A stretch of DNA of 60,000 nt from Owenia fusiformis. Taxonomy: Eukaryota > Annelida > Polychaeta > Sabellida > Oweniidae. The stretch lies in the NCBI GenBank assembly GCA_903813345.2, contig CAIIXF020000011.1:5110571-5170570 (forward strand), read 5' to 3'. A program made the position numbers and the translations under genes. Positions 33,168 through 44,220 of the stretch are shown one piece after another. The notes under the pieces were generated by a model. It had not been told where the DNA came from. It did not search any database and worked only from the letters and a program-made list of their open reading frames with translations. Every line of letters begins with the position of its first letter. Position 1 is the stretch's first letter.

Positions 33168-34470
33168 TTAGATATTAATATTTTGGTACAATTCCAACTT
33201 TTGCTTGTGGATTGTCCACTTAGCAACAATTATTACTTGATTAAGATACTCTTTTTCTTTACCTAAAATACCTTTAAAGATGGTTTGTTCATTTAAACTT
33301 ATTTCACAATTGTTTCTTATAAAGTCCCATATTGGGAGTACAAAATTGCATGTTATAAATCTGTGAGTTAAATCATCTTTGTTTTCATTACAAAAATTAC
33401 AATTTGGCGTTTCCTTTATTTTCATTTTAAAAAGTTTATCATTTGTTATCACAATATTGTGTAAAAATTTCCATTGAAAAACTATTAACTTAGTCTCTTT
33501 AGTGACGTTATGTGCTAAGCACCAATAAAAGTATTTATCTACATCTGTATCATCCTTTAATAAACTGTTGGTCGGTTCTAAAAATAAATTCTGTATGTAA
33601 CTAGAATAAACTTGTTTTGTTGAAAGGGTTTTGTCACTAGATGTCTCTCTTTTGTGCAGAGCTCCTCTTAAAATGTTATACTCTAAGGTGCAATTAATAG
33701 CAGTTTTTATATTGAGATCATTTAAAGACAAAAGATTATTTTCATCATCAAAAATATCTTGAAAGTAAAATATGTCTTTTAACCAAACGTTCTAAAAGGA
33801 TACATTTGTTCTTGTACTGAAAATCTTTATTCAGCCATACACTTTGAGCTACTTTATCAATTACTTTATATGCTGAATTATTAAAAGAATCCAAGACTTT
33901 AATACATCTTTGTAAAATTGTGGAACACTTTTGTGTATATACTTTTGAACATTGCTAAAAGTGTCACTTGCTTTTAAAAGTACATAATTTCCACATATTT
34001 TGTTGATATAATGTTTGGGCAAAATGCTCCATGAATTATCATGGGTTTCCAGTAAATTCTGTGCCCATTTACATAATAAACTGTTAATTTTACTTTTTAG
34101 ATCAACCATTTTATAACCACCTTGTTCATATGAACCTATTAAAGTTGACCTTTTGACTTTATCTGGTTTACCATCCCAAATAAATTCATACATTGATTTT
34201 TCTAATTCTGCTATAACCTCACATGGAGTACATTTCACTGATGCTAAATATAATATTTTTGACAGTGTTAATGTTTTTATGATTGTGATCTTTCCATGTT
34301 TGTTAATTTACGTTTTTTCCATATTGTGAGTTGGTTTTTAAAATGATTAACTCTACTTTCCCATGACTTTAAATTCGCTTTTACAATATGATATACCAAA
34401 TAAAAGATGAGTAAATTCCCTATCCATTGGTATATAATATGACATGTTTTCAACAAGAAAATCAATATTT
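33168..34470 (-). pseudogene. Broken L1/Tx1-like LINE ORF2, C-terminal part
   Basis: Read on minus from 34470 to 33168, three main frames separated by frameshifts give successive parts of a LINE ORF2 downstream of its reverse transcriptase core. The first has KSWESRVNHFKNQLTIWKKR. The second has LEKSMYEFIWDGKPDKVKRS then GGYKMVDLKSKI, matching the FIW.GK..K.KR.T....GG..M.D. region of L1/Tx1 elements. The third carries the zinc-knuckle-like NCNFCNENKDDLTHRFITCN (C..C...H...C). The reverse transcriptase domain itself is missing. It is dead by frameshift and 5' truncation. Confidence 0.75.
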
Positions 34471-34483
34471 ATATTTGAAATAC

Positions 34484-34512
34484 GAGTGGCCCAATTTTTT
34501 TTGGACCGCCCT
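34484..34512. repeat. Isolated mariner-type terminus
   Basis: The reverse complement reads ACAGGGCGGTCCAAAAAAAA, the form of a Tc1/mariner terminal repeat. No partner end was found nearby. It abuts the 5' truncation point of the LINE fragment. Confidence 0.4.
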
Positions 34513-34814
34513 GTATATATTTTAATTTAGCTAAGTGGAATTTCATTTCAAAATGGCCTCCATTTTTCTGCCGAGTGAGCTGTATTAATGGCAGATCTGT
34601 TGAGTTTGAGGTTCTTTCCGAAAAGAAATTTTGAAATGTCTTGATCCAGACAAGCAACGCTTCAACTTAAATATGATTAATATTCTTATAAATATTTATA
34701 AGAATTGTTAATAGGAGTTCTAGGTGCGTGGTTCTAGGTACTTTTTCTAGATTACATACGAAATCAATGAAGTTACATCTAGCTGTAAGCTAGAGACTCG
34801 AGTAAGTCCAGAAA

Positions 34815-34962
34815 GCCCTAACAACCGCGATTCTATTTTACAAAATGGCAGATATCTGGGTAGTCATTAGCTTTACAATGAATAACTCAATAATCTCTTT
34901 GTTCCTTTTTCCTTGCAAAGTATGTGCAAGTAATTTGGAAAGAATGCTAATGTAGATAAGGT
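34815..34962. repeat. Second copy of the 31738 repeat block
   Basis: Nearly identical to 31738-31818 and continues with the sequence that follows the 31865-32010 copy. The two locations bracket the 32190-33041 element and the LINE fragment. Confidence 0.65.
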
Positions 34963-35848
34963 GGTGAATCGCCTTAATATGCCGTTTTTTCTGAATTTCA
35001 ATGGAATACTGTAAATTGCTTTTATTTAACGGCTGTTTTAATTTGGCGGTTTGATAACATCCGCCACATTAAGTCTCTGCCAATTTTTTTAAAATGCAAT
35101 TGTGATTTTTGGGTTTGCATCAGTGCATGCGAAGCAAGCCCCAAAAAGGGGGTATGGGGGTTCACCCTAGGAAATGTTTTAAAAATTTACATTGTATATG
35201 GTGCATTCTAAGCATTTCAGACTATAATCATCCATTGCACCCCCCTCCCATGCCCATTCATATAAAACAGTTACAGTAACTGACACTTATGCTGTTATAG
35301 AATATACTCTTTCATATGACCCTATTGTAGTTTTATATGCAAGTTGTACAAACAGATTATTTGAATGACATATCCACAGTATAGAATATATCACATGATC
35401 GCATACTTAAGTCCATAGTGACATTTTAGATCTGTTCTTCTGACGATGTGGAGTGGTTTTCTGTTTATCAAGATGCTTCCGATTTATTGAAGTAGAAGTG
35501 TAAGGGGTTCTTAATGTAATCCGTTCGTCATTCTTTCTTGTTGAATTAAATCCCCCATTGTTATATCTTATGAAACAAATTAAGAATTGATAAAACAATG
35601 CTTGTTAATGTTAGACTAATAAACGAATAATATACCATTTGTTAATTTCACAGGGTGAATCTGAGATGAAGAAACATCTAGTAATTATATGTACAATATA
35701 TAAAGATCAATGACATCTGGCAAATACCGTCATTAAAAAGGTTAACAGATTAATAACACCATGTTCAACCATTTAACTAGACTATATACATATATAAGAT
35801 TTTTTCTATAAGCGCTATTATTGTATCTGATGTTTTTAATTCTACATC
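34963..35848. other. Non-coding stretch
   Basis: No gene or clear repeat boundary seen. Confidence 0.4.
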
Positions 35849-36049
35849 CAGGCCCAGAGCCAGGATTTGCTAAGGGGGGTTCAGTTTTCAAAAATTTCCA
35901 GGGGGTTCACATTTGACAATTTTGGCCCAAATGTGGCTAAAATCACTTGAGAAGTGCTCAAAATGGTGAAAAACTGCATGATTTTGAAAGAATTTTTGGC
36001 CGGGGGGAGGGGTTGCAAACCCTGCAACCCCCCCCTGGCTACGGGCCTG
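35849..36049 (+). mobile_element. CAGGCCCGTAGCCAGG MITE, copy 1
   Basis: Ends are CAGGCCCAGAGCCAGGATTT on the left and CCCTGGCTACGGGCCTG on the right, inverted repeats of about 16 bp. The body has GGGGGTTCACATTTGACAAT, TTTGGCCCAAATGTGGCTAA and GGTGAAAAACTGCATGATTT, shared with copies at 39483, 40887 and 51302. Confidence 0.7.
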
Positions 36050-36198
36050 ACATCCAATGTGTGTAGCATGTGTAATGTAGACATCTTGGGGTGATTTAAA
36101 AAAACTCAAAATCATTGAATTTATGTAAAAAAAACTTAATGGAGCTTTTCCTTTGGAATTAATGATAATATATCATGATTATATGATATATGATATGG

Positions 36199-36230
36199 AC
36201 ATATACTATAATTCCAATGAATTATAGTAT
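36199..36230. repeat. AT-rich perfect hairpin
   Basis: ATATACTATAATTC pairs with GAATTATAGTATAT across a CAAT loop. Confidence 0.5.
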
Positions 36231-36408
36231 ATATGATTCAGCCACCACTTTTCTTTTTTTAAATTTCCCCCAAAATATGTACATAAACTTATATAAGTAT
36301 TGGATTTGTGTTGTAAAATATGTTTGGAACAATAAAAAAAATGATTCCAATGGTAGGCATAAATCTCTGACAAACTTTAGATACACAAAAAATAAATATA
36401 TATAGAGA

Positions 36409-36548
36409 TTATCCTATATGAGGTTCAGGATATTGGGATTATCCCGAGGCAAATATAATATATTTGTCCGAGGGCCGCAGGTCCCGAGGGAAAATATATT
36501 ATATTGGCCAAGTGATAATCCCAATATCCTGAACCGACTATAGGATAA
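36409..36548. mobile_element. 140-bp inverted-repeat MITE
   Basis: TTATCCTATATGAGGTTCAG...GATATTGGGATTATC...AAATATAATATATTTG pairs with AAAATATATTATATTGG...GATAATCCCAATATC...CTGAACCGACTATAGGATAA. The centre holds GAGGGCCGCAGGTCCCGAGG. Confidence 0.7.
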
Positions 36549-36553
36549 TATGT

Positions 36554-36814
36554 TTATCCCATACCAATCTTGGTCATCTGGTTCACATTGTTCAATCGTG
36601 GAAATATTTTAAAATATTCATGTCCAGTTTTGTTTTCTTGGCCGTGGGCGGATTTTCCTGTTCTCTCAAATATTCCCACATTTATTTTCTCGAATTTTTG
36701 ATTGATAAGTGGATGCTCTTTCCCTTTTTTTAAACCATCAAACAGATCCCGATTGCCTGTGTTTTCTCCATTGTAGTTTACAGTCATTACGCGAACGTTA
36801 CAAATTATGAACAA
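36554..36814 (-). CDS. Candidate first exon of a gene divergent from ALKBH3
   Basis: An 86-codon minus-strand frame with ordinary, non-repetitive composition (MTVNYNGENTGNRDLFDGLK..., KINVGIFERTGKSAHGQENK). Starts at 36814 or 36787 are both possible. A potential splice donor (GTATGG) occurs near codon 84, just before the stop and before the MITE at 36409-36548. It faces away from ALKBH3 across a locally CG-richer stretch with the 36839-36900 palindrome, so the two could share a promoter. I do not recognise the family. It may be spurious. Confidence 0.25.
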   Translation of the reverse strand: MFIICNVRVMTVNYNGENTGNRDLFDGLKKGKEHPLINQKFEKINVGIFERTGKSAHGQENKTGHEYFKIFPRLNNVNQMTKIGMG

Positions 36815-36838
36815 ATATGCGAGCGGCGATTATGACGT

Positions 36839-36900
36839 AGCGGGCAGATATACTATATCTGCCCGCTCGAATCGGGACGTAAAAGCTATATCTGCCCGCT
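36839..36900. promoter_or_regulatory. 29-bp palindrome plus a third half-site
   Basis: AGCGGGCAGATATA (36839-36852) and TATATCTGCCCGCT (36854-36867) form a perfect inverted repeat around a single C. The 15-mer CTATATCTGCCCGCT at 36853-36867 is repeated exactly at 36886-36900. It lies about 430 bp upstream of the ALKBH3 start and next to the candidate divergent exon. This could be a binding site for a dimeric factor or the core of a small foldback. Confidence 0.6.
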
Positions 36901-37200
36901 GATGAAAATATAAGTTTTTACAAACCAGCTTTATGTACCCGTAACACGTCCAAGTATGGGATAAAATCAAATATGTAATATGTAGCTTGATATGCTTCAC
37001 AATTTCATTTCCTTGACAATGCTCAGAAAAATTCATCAGTTGTATAATGTTTTACGAATCCCTAGAATATTGGTTTCTATCCTGTGTATAAAAATAAAAT
37101 AAATAAGTAAACATAAATATTTGCAGGCTAAAGAACAATTGCTGATGGTTATTTATGAATCCTGCACTCATCATTTCAACAAGGCCTATATACAGTCACA

Positions 37201-37342
37201 ATGAGCATAGACAGTGAGTGCAGGCAGTGAGTGTAGACAGCGAGTGCATGCAGTGAGTGCAGGCAGTGAGTGCAGGCAGTGAGTGTAGACAGTGAGTACA
37301 GGCAGGGAGTGTAGATATTGAGTAAAGAAAATGAGTGCAGAC
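37201..37342 (+). repeat. 12-bp minisatellite that runs into the ALKBH3 start codon
   Basis: About ten units of the type GTGAGTGCAGGCA / GTGAGTGTAGACA follow one another from 37201. The ALKBH3 start region at 37331 (ATGAGTGCAGACAG) is itself a unit of the array with G changed to A at the first base. Confidence 0.75.
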
Positions 37343-40098
37343 AGAAGAAGGAGGGCCCGTGTTCAAGGGGGTTGGGCTGCCCCAAGTGCAGGCCCTAGGA
37401 GCGATCGTAACAAACCTACAATGCCGCAACAGCCTGCATGGACAGGGAAAACAGTCGATCAACCAACGGAGAAAAAATTTGTGTTTCAAAAGCCTGAACA
37501 GGTAAATGGCATTGCTATTAGAAATAATGTGTTAAGTTTTTGTGTGACCTTGTGTGACCTTGACCTTGTCTGAAAACTGGAACGATTCACTGATCAGTAT
37601 TTTATAGTGATTCAATTTGGAATAATGTAATAATAACAAATGATATAAGCCAATGATAAATGTATAACTTCAAACATTCATATATTCTTGCAGGAGATGA
37701 GACAGGCACCAGAGGAAGAGGTGATTACGTAAGCACATAAAATTATATTTTCTAACTTGAGTTTTTTGTCAAAAATCATATTGTCTTCATTAATTCAATT
37801 ATCTCTCATTATTCCTCCCTCACTTTCTCCTCCCCAAATATAGCAAGAGTTGAATATTAAAAATATTGAAACTTTATTTTCAGGAAAATGGGTATCTATG
37901 ATATAAGCTCAGGACCAAGTGGGGTGTCAAGGTAGGTCTTCGAGTCATGCTACTAGGCATCTTTATATATGACAGTGGTTCCCTAGACCTGCAAAATGTC
38001 AAGGAATTGTATTTACTTTCCACGCATCTGGAAAGCTTTTCAGGGAATTTCAAAAATATGCCAAAGGGACTACATGATCATGGAATATTTAAAATAAAAA
38101 TAATAAAATGTGTCAGGGAAATGTCAGAGAATATTGTTACAGAACTTAAAAATTAAAAATTAATGAATTTATAATATTGATCAAAAACTCATTCCAATAA
38201 ATCCCACTTGTCTGCAAATAACTTCGATAACAATTCCTATTTTAGGTTACGATATTTCCCGAATTTCATCGAAAAGATGGAAGCTGACGTGATGTTTGAA
38301 ACATTATATAATGAGACCCCTTGGCAACAACGTCATGACTTGAAGGGTAAAGATGGCGTACAATATACTCAGCCTAGATTAACTGCTTGGTACGGCGAAC
38401 TACCATATACATATTCTGGCGTAACCTGGGAACCAAATAGATTTGTAAGTAATGATAAGAAAATCATACTATTTCTATGCCCTTTGAAATAATCATACTT
38501 GTCACTGTCAGTATATTTGTTACATTCAGCATATTTGTCACAATAAGCGCACTTGTCACAATCAGCATATTTGTCACAATCAGCACACTTGTCACAATCG
38601 GCATATTTGTTACAATCAGCATACATGTCACAATAAGCACACTTGTCACAATCAGCATATTTGATACAATCGGCACATTTATCACAATCAGCACACTTGT
38701 AGCAATCAGCATATTTTTCACGATCAGCACACTTATCGCAATTAGCATATTTGTTACAATCAGCATACTTGTCACAATCAGCACACTTGTCACAATCAGC
38801 ATATTTGTTTCAATCAATATACTTGTCAAAATCAACATATTTGTCACAATAAGCACACACATCACAATATTAATATACACAAATCACAATCATAATACAA
38901 GTCTCACTTAGCATAATTGTCACTTTGAGTATACTTGTGATAATCAATCGTCAAATGGCAAAGTGCCAGTAAAATGTTGATGAAATAAAATATTTAGTCC
39001 AGTTAATGATGTTTAATTGAATATTTATTATATTTTGCAATTCTTCATCTGAATTTAATAATATCGATGCATTCTATTTTTAGTGGACGAAGCTGTTAAA
39101 AAGACTGCGAAAGGATTTAGAGGATAATACAGGATTTGTTTTCAACTCATTGCTATGCAACCTCTATCGCAATGAGAAAGACAGCGTGGACTGGCATAGT
39201 GACGATGAAAAATCACTCGGCCCAAATCCAATAATTGCCTCTATGTCATTTGGCGATCAAAGGAATTTTGAGCTCCGGAAAAAACCTCCACCGGTAGGCA
39301 ACCATTTTAGATGAACATTTTGATTGTGTAAATACTAATTGAGCAAAAATGATACATAAGAGAAAATTGTATGAAAACTGCAATGATTTTTGTTTCTGGA
39401 TCCAACATTATATACTCTCTATTAGTATAAAGTATCCAAGTATCCAATGTTATGCATATGAAATCAGAAAGTATATTTCCATCAGGCCCGTAGCCAGGGG
39501 GGGGGGGGGTTCGATGGGTTTGAGCACTTTTTAAGTGATTTTGGCCATTTTTGGACCAATATTGTCAAAAGTAACCCCCCCCTGGAATTTTCCAAAAAGT
39601 AAACCCCCCTTGGCAAATCCTGGCTACGGGCCTGTCCAATAAAACCTGTATTCAGAACACTCCTTTAATCTGAAAACCTTTGAATGTAAACTCTTTTTTG
39701 GTTCTGTTTTTTTGGGGTGTCAATTGCCATTGTTGATGTGCCCACCCCCTTGATCATCAACATTTTTTGAGGGTGACTATAATGAGGCGGGGGGGGGGGG
39801 GGCACAAGGGATAGTTTCCAACTTTTTTGAGGACAGTGTTCAGTTGGCAGTCTGTATCTGTAACAAATGGCGATCACATTTAGCATGTAATACATGACTT
39901 GTCTTTAATAACATCTGGTTTCAGGAGGAAAATGGTGACTACACCTACTCAAAACGAGTGAAAATCCCCTTGACATCTGGCAGTCTGCTTATAATGGAAG
40001 GAAGCACTCAAGAGGATTGGCAACATCGGGTGCCGAAAGAATATCATGACAGGAATGCCAGGATAAACCTAACATTTCGGGTGATTCACCCTGAATAA
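37331..40098 (+). CDS. ALKBH3: ALKBH3, AlkB-family Fe(II)/2OG nucleic-acid demethylase
   Basis: Oxidative repair enzyme that by family removes 1-methyladenine and 3-methylcytosine from single-stranded DNA and RNA. Exons: 37331-37501, 37694-37728, 37884-37931, 38246-38444, 39084-39293, 39925-40098. All introns are GT-AG and the phases join to 837 nt, 278 residues (human protein 286). The N-terminus RRRRARVQGGWAAP matches the conserved ALKBH3 start. QPRLTAWYGELPYTYSG is the substrate/lid region. The iron ligands are H189 and D191 (WHSDDE) and H255 (WQHRVPKEYH). The 2-oxoglutarate-binding RINLTFR gives R267 and R273. NSLLCNLYRNEKDSVDWHSD is the family signature. All catalytic residues are intact. 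Intron 4 holds an 18-bp minisatellite and intron 5 a MITE. Confidence 0.95.
38500..38895. repeat. 18-bp minisatellite in ALKBH3 intron 4
   Basis: About twenty units of AGCATATTTGTCACAATC / AGCACACTTGTCACAATC follow one another. Because 18 is a multiple of three, long open frames arise on both strands (for example 38477-38911 plus and 38880-38464 minus); they encode only repeats such as ISIFVTISTLVT and are not genes. Confidence 0.85.
39483..39634 (-). mobile_element. CAGGCCCGTAGCCAGG MITE, copy 2, in ALKBH3 intron 5
   Basis: Left end CAGGCCCGTAGCCAGG followed by a G-run; right end GGCAAATCCTGGCTACGGGC plus CTG. The body is a shortened reverse copy relative to 35849-36049. Confidence 0.7.
39785..39801 (+). 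repeat. G-run in ALKBH3 intron 5
   Basis: A homopolymer of about 13 G, 120 bp upstream of exon 6. No function is implied. Confidence 0.5.
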
Positions 40099-40122
40099 GC
40101 AGAGACATATAAAAATACATGT

Positions 40123-40262
40123 CAGTGATCTCCCCAGCATTGAAGCAAGTGGGCGCAGCACCCACCTGAGATTTAAAAAGGCTTGCACCCACCTGAAAAT
40201 CCTTTTGCACCCACTTGAAAAAGAGGAAAATTCATGAAAAATGGGCATCTTTTGACCAATTT
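40123..40262 (-). mobile_element. CAGTGATCTCCCC repeat just after the ALKBH3 stop
   Basis: CAGTGATCTCCCCAGCATTG and GCAAGTGGGCGCAGCACCCA match, inverted, the element at 49162-49367. It starts 25 bp after the ALKBH3 stop, so it probably forms part of the 3' UTR. The far end is not clearly preserved. Confidence 0.55.
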
Positions 40263-40313
40263 TGAACTTTTCATCTCTTTACCACATGACTGTGCTGCCA
40301 TCTTTTGCACTGC

Positions 40314-40584
40314 CCCCATACTGTAGCCTGTATTTCCTTAAAAGGGATACAGACTACAGTGAAGTTGCAAATGGAGGACGTTTGCTTTTATCCATATTTC
40401 TGAAGGTATACTACATTTTACATTTATTTCAAGTGAACTAATATACATTGTATAGATTCATTGTGCAGTTTGCATTGTATTATTACCAGACAAGCCCCGT
40501 AGACAAAGACAGAGAATACCTGTTCCCTTTGCAACTTCACTGTAGCCTGTATCCCTTTTAAGAAATACAGGCTACAGTATGGGG
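40314..40584. mobile_element. 271-bp inverted-repeat MITE
   Basis: CCCCATACTGTAGCCTGTAT...ACTACAGTGAAGTTGCAAA is mirrored by TTTGCAACTTCACTGTAGCC...ATACAGGCTACAGTATGGGG, with 54-bp arms and two or so mismatches. Each arm itself contains a smaller palindrome (CTGTAGCCTGTAT...ATACAGACTACAG). Confidence 0.7.
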
Positions 40585-40886
40585 ATAGGGTAGTGTGTTT
40601 TTATGAACACTATCATCCGATATCAACGCATCAGCCCAAAGTATACAAATTGACCCTGTCTTTGAGATTAACTATAAAATATAACTATGAATCTGATATT
40701 GATATTATTTTTATAAATGAGGCTCTGTATAAAATGTGAGAATCACCTTATAATACAGGATTTATTGATGTCATTCAGCCAATCAGATTGCTGTAAATTA
40801 CACCCCTATGGAATAATATAAGTGCATGAACATGTATGAGTATGATTAGAAACCTATGGGAATATACTGTGGCTTAGGAGAGTTAG

Positions 40887-41070
40887 CAGGCCCATAGTCA
40901 GGGGGGGAAGGGTCGCAGTGTTCTGGCGAACCCCCCCCCCCCTGGCCAAAGATTCTTTCAATATCATGCAGTTTTTCACCATTTTGAGAGCACTTCCCAA
41001 GTGATTATAGCCATATTCGGGCCAAAATTGTCAAATGTGAACCCCTTGGCAAATCCTGGCTACGGGCCTG
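40887..41070 (-). mobile_element. CAGGCCCGTAGCCAGG MITE, copy 3
   Basis: Left end CAGGCCCATAGTCAGG and right end CCTGGCTACGGGCCTG; body with GATTCTTTCAATATCATGCA and TTTTTCACCATTTTGAGAGC, reverse relative to 35849-36049. Confidence 0.7.
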
Positions 41071-44061
41071 GTGGTTAGTATATATTTGAGAATAGACATT
41101 CTAGAATGACTCATATTTTAGCCCATACATGTACTGTATATACACTCTACTATACCTTGCATTTGGTGTTCATGAGCAACCCATTTGGCTTATTAGTAAT
41201 GATTATGTATTTGTTTTTATTTGTCTGTTCCTTATAAATGGTTTATCGGTTGAATAATAGATGTTAATAAGGTACTTTCAAAAATATACTAAACAATTCA
41301 ATTAGACAAACAAAGTATCATGCATTTCTAGGTGTTAGGTATAGTAGTGTGATATAGCAGTGAGGCAGTCATCGGCATATATTCATCAACTTGAATATGG
41401 TTTTAGACTATTGAGGGGCATGTACATATTTGTAACGAGTTGCTATGGTTACAATATGGAGACCTCCATCTGGGTAATATTGGTGTATTAACTGCGAAAG
41501 ATCGAAAAGAATGTTTGAATATTATGTAAATGTGTGTGCAGTAGTATCATCTTATTAAATAAAATTAATTAATTTATTATTAATTAAAATAAATGAAATT
41601 AAATATTACTGTGATGAGTGTGTGTGAGTTTTTTGCTTCCATTTTATAGTGAGTTGACCTTTTGGAAATTTTATATCACCACCAAGAAATGGTGACATTG
41701 TTATAACCCCCTTTTTGGACCATTGTCAGTTATGGTTATGGTGACATTTGGTCAGGTTATTGCCTTGTTATTTGATTAATGTACTGATTTATTAACTGGG
41801 GAATTTGTTGTATCATTTGGATGTCAGTTTATTGTACTTTATTAAAATTGATGAATGAAATAAATTGATTAAGTACATCTGGAGCAAACTCCCTTCCAGA
41901 GTTATATCTCAAGGTTTCGCAGATCTTTGCATAATTGGCTTTCCAATGGTATATGCAACTTACATTTTAATCAACTTTCCAATGGTATATGTATCTCAAG
42001 TTCAGATATTTGTTCAGACTTTCCTTTTTGAAATCATTTAAGAATATATTATTTGAAGTTCATAAGCATAATGTACATTGTATTGTTATTACATATCAAA
42101 ATAACACTTAAATATATATATTATATATAAAATGTATTATTTATTTATTTATATATTATTACTATATAACAGTATAGTATAAAATATATATAAAATGTAC
42201 ATTTTTATGTACTCTACACAAGTTTAACATTTACATAAAGACAGTACATGTTCTGGTTGAAATGTACATGTACAGTGTACATAAGTTTTATCATGATTGA
42301 TTTACACTTACACAGAGGTACATTTGAATAACTGGAAATACTGTTTCTCACTTATAATTAATTTTACAGTATTTTCGGTGATTTATTTACTAAGGACAAT
42401 AAATTATGTATTTATTTACTTCAAAAGTTTACTATGCATTGTATTTACTAGTATGCATTGTATTCACTATGTATTGTAAATTTCGTGTACATTTGTATAT
42501 TTTGTCTTCCAAACTTATGAAATATATTTGTAAAATAAAAATTTATATTTAAAATTTGCTATTGTGTTTTTTGTAAATATAAAATAGAATGAGGTTTTCA
42601 CCATTCCATATTACATAATAATTATGCTCAAACAAAACCAGAACTTTTTTCTTGAAGGCAGTAAAATGAATATCTCATTCGCAAATTCAAATCTTTAGTT
42701 TATGACTTTCTATAATCTACTACTTACATACAACCTTTAAATATCCTTTCCCAACCATCAATCTTTTAATATTTTACATGAAATTACTTGATTCATATAC
42801 AATGTCAAGCAATCCCATGTGTTCTAATGTGAAATAGCATGAATTAGAATAGGGCACATAAGAGGCTAGTTTATAACTCCAAACATGAACTAAAGGTGGC
42901 AGCATAGGATGGAGCGTATACAATACTTGAAGTAATCTTCAATATGACCCCCATGATTTGAATTTTTTTTGAATGATTTTAGATTTTAGCATTCTGATAC
43001 TCAGAGCATCTCTGCAATGCACAAGAATGTGCATTGAATGTTCTAGAAAGGAAACTGAGAGAAGGCTGTGATATCTCACGATGAGATTTTAGGAATCTGG
43101 CTAAATGTGGTATTTGAGATGCCAAATTCATAAAATTCCCTTTTAATAATTTTGCCAAATAAATTGATAGCATTTTACATGCAATAAAGTCAGAAATATT
43201 CAACAGAAATCTATGACATTTGCAAAGAATAATATAACAAATATTATGACAACATTTCAATAACATACACTCCCTCTTAAAATTTGGAAACCCCAACTTC
43301 CCTTTTGGACCACATCTCAAAACCTGATGACTAAGCCATATCACACTATTCAAAGTTCCATCAAAAGATCTTCAACCTGTACTAAATGATGAGGACAATT
43401 GAGATTTAAACATATGAGGCTTAAACTCAGAATCCAAGACTTTCAATTGCCAAACTTTTGGAGGGAGTGTATGGTCTATTACTCTCTTCCTTTGCTTCTT
43501 TATTTCAATTATAAACCTGGATAATACAACACCTGAACATTGTACATATATATTCAACTTTACACAATATATTTTGCTTTTACACAATACATTTTACTTT
43601 ACACAATATATTTTTGCTTTACACAATACTGAGTAAAATCTACATTATGTACATTTATCTACACTTGTATTCAATAACTTAGTAACTCTACAGATGTACA
43701 TATTTACACAATATTTACATGAACACTGAAGATGTATATATAAAAACATGAATGCGTTTCATAACAAGTGCTAACATATGTAAATGATAAAAATTTCAAT
43801 CCTTAAAAATACCATATATGAGTCGATTTAAAATTGCTCTATTTGGTAAGGCTCTAGAATTTTGCTTAAAATTCGGTTAAATTATATAAGTCAGTTTAAA
43901 TGCCCTATTGGTAAGCCTATGGCCCGTATATAAGTTAGCTTTAACTGTCTATATTGATGGAAATAAACAAAAATAGGGAAGCAACTAAATTTTGCCATAG
44001 TTAAAGCAATACTTTGCATATCTGCATTCAGATTGGTTTATAGACATTTACTTATATGAGC
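41071..44061. other. AT-rich non-coding stretch
   Basis: Includes the ALKBH3 downstream flank. AATAAA at 41558-41563 is one candidate for a polyadenylation signal, 1.46 kb after the stop. TA-rich runs lie near 42110-42190. Minus-strand frames at 43353-42979 and 43587-43372 have plausible length but match nothing I know. Confidence 0.4.
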
Positions 44062-44220
44062 TTTAGCCAATCAGATAAGAGGCTGCGTATTGTTTAGCCA
44101 ATCAGATAAGAGATTGCTTACTCATACTGTTTAGCCAATCAGATAACAGCTTACTGTTTAGCCAATCAGATAAGAGATTGCTTAATGTTTAGCCAATCAG
44201 ATAAGAGATTGCTTACTGTA
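44062..44220. repeat. Five tandem CCAAT/GATA units
   Basis: TTTAGCCAATCAGATAAGAG or close variants start at 44062, 44093, 44130, 44157 and 44188 (spacings 31, 37, 27 and 31). Each unit has a CCAAT box directly followed by an AGATAAG GATA-factor site; the third has AGATAAC instead. Confidence 0.8.

Noticed and set aside
38464-38911. Long repetitive proteins on both strands inside ALKBH3
   Set aside because: Product of an 18-bp minisatellite in intron 4.
42979-43587. A two-frame gene on minus
   Set aside because: The two frames do not join with clear splice sites and match no family.
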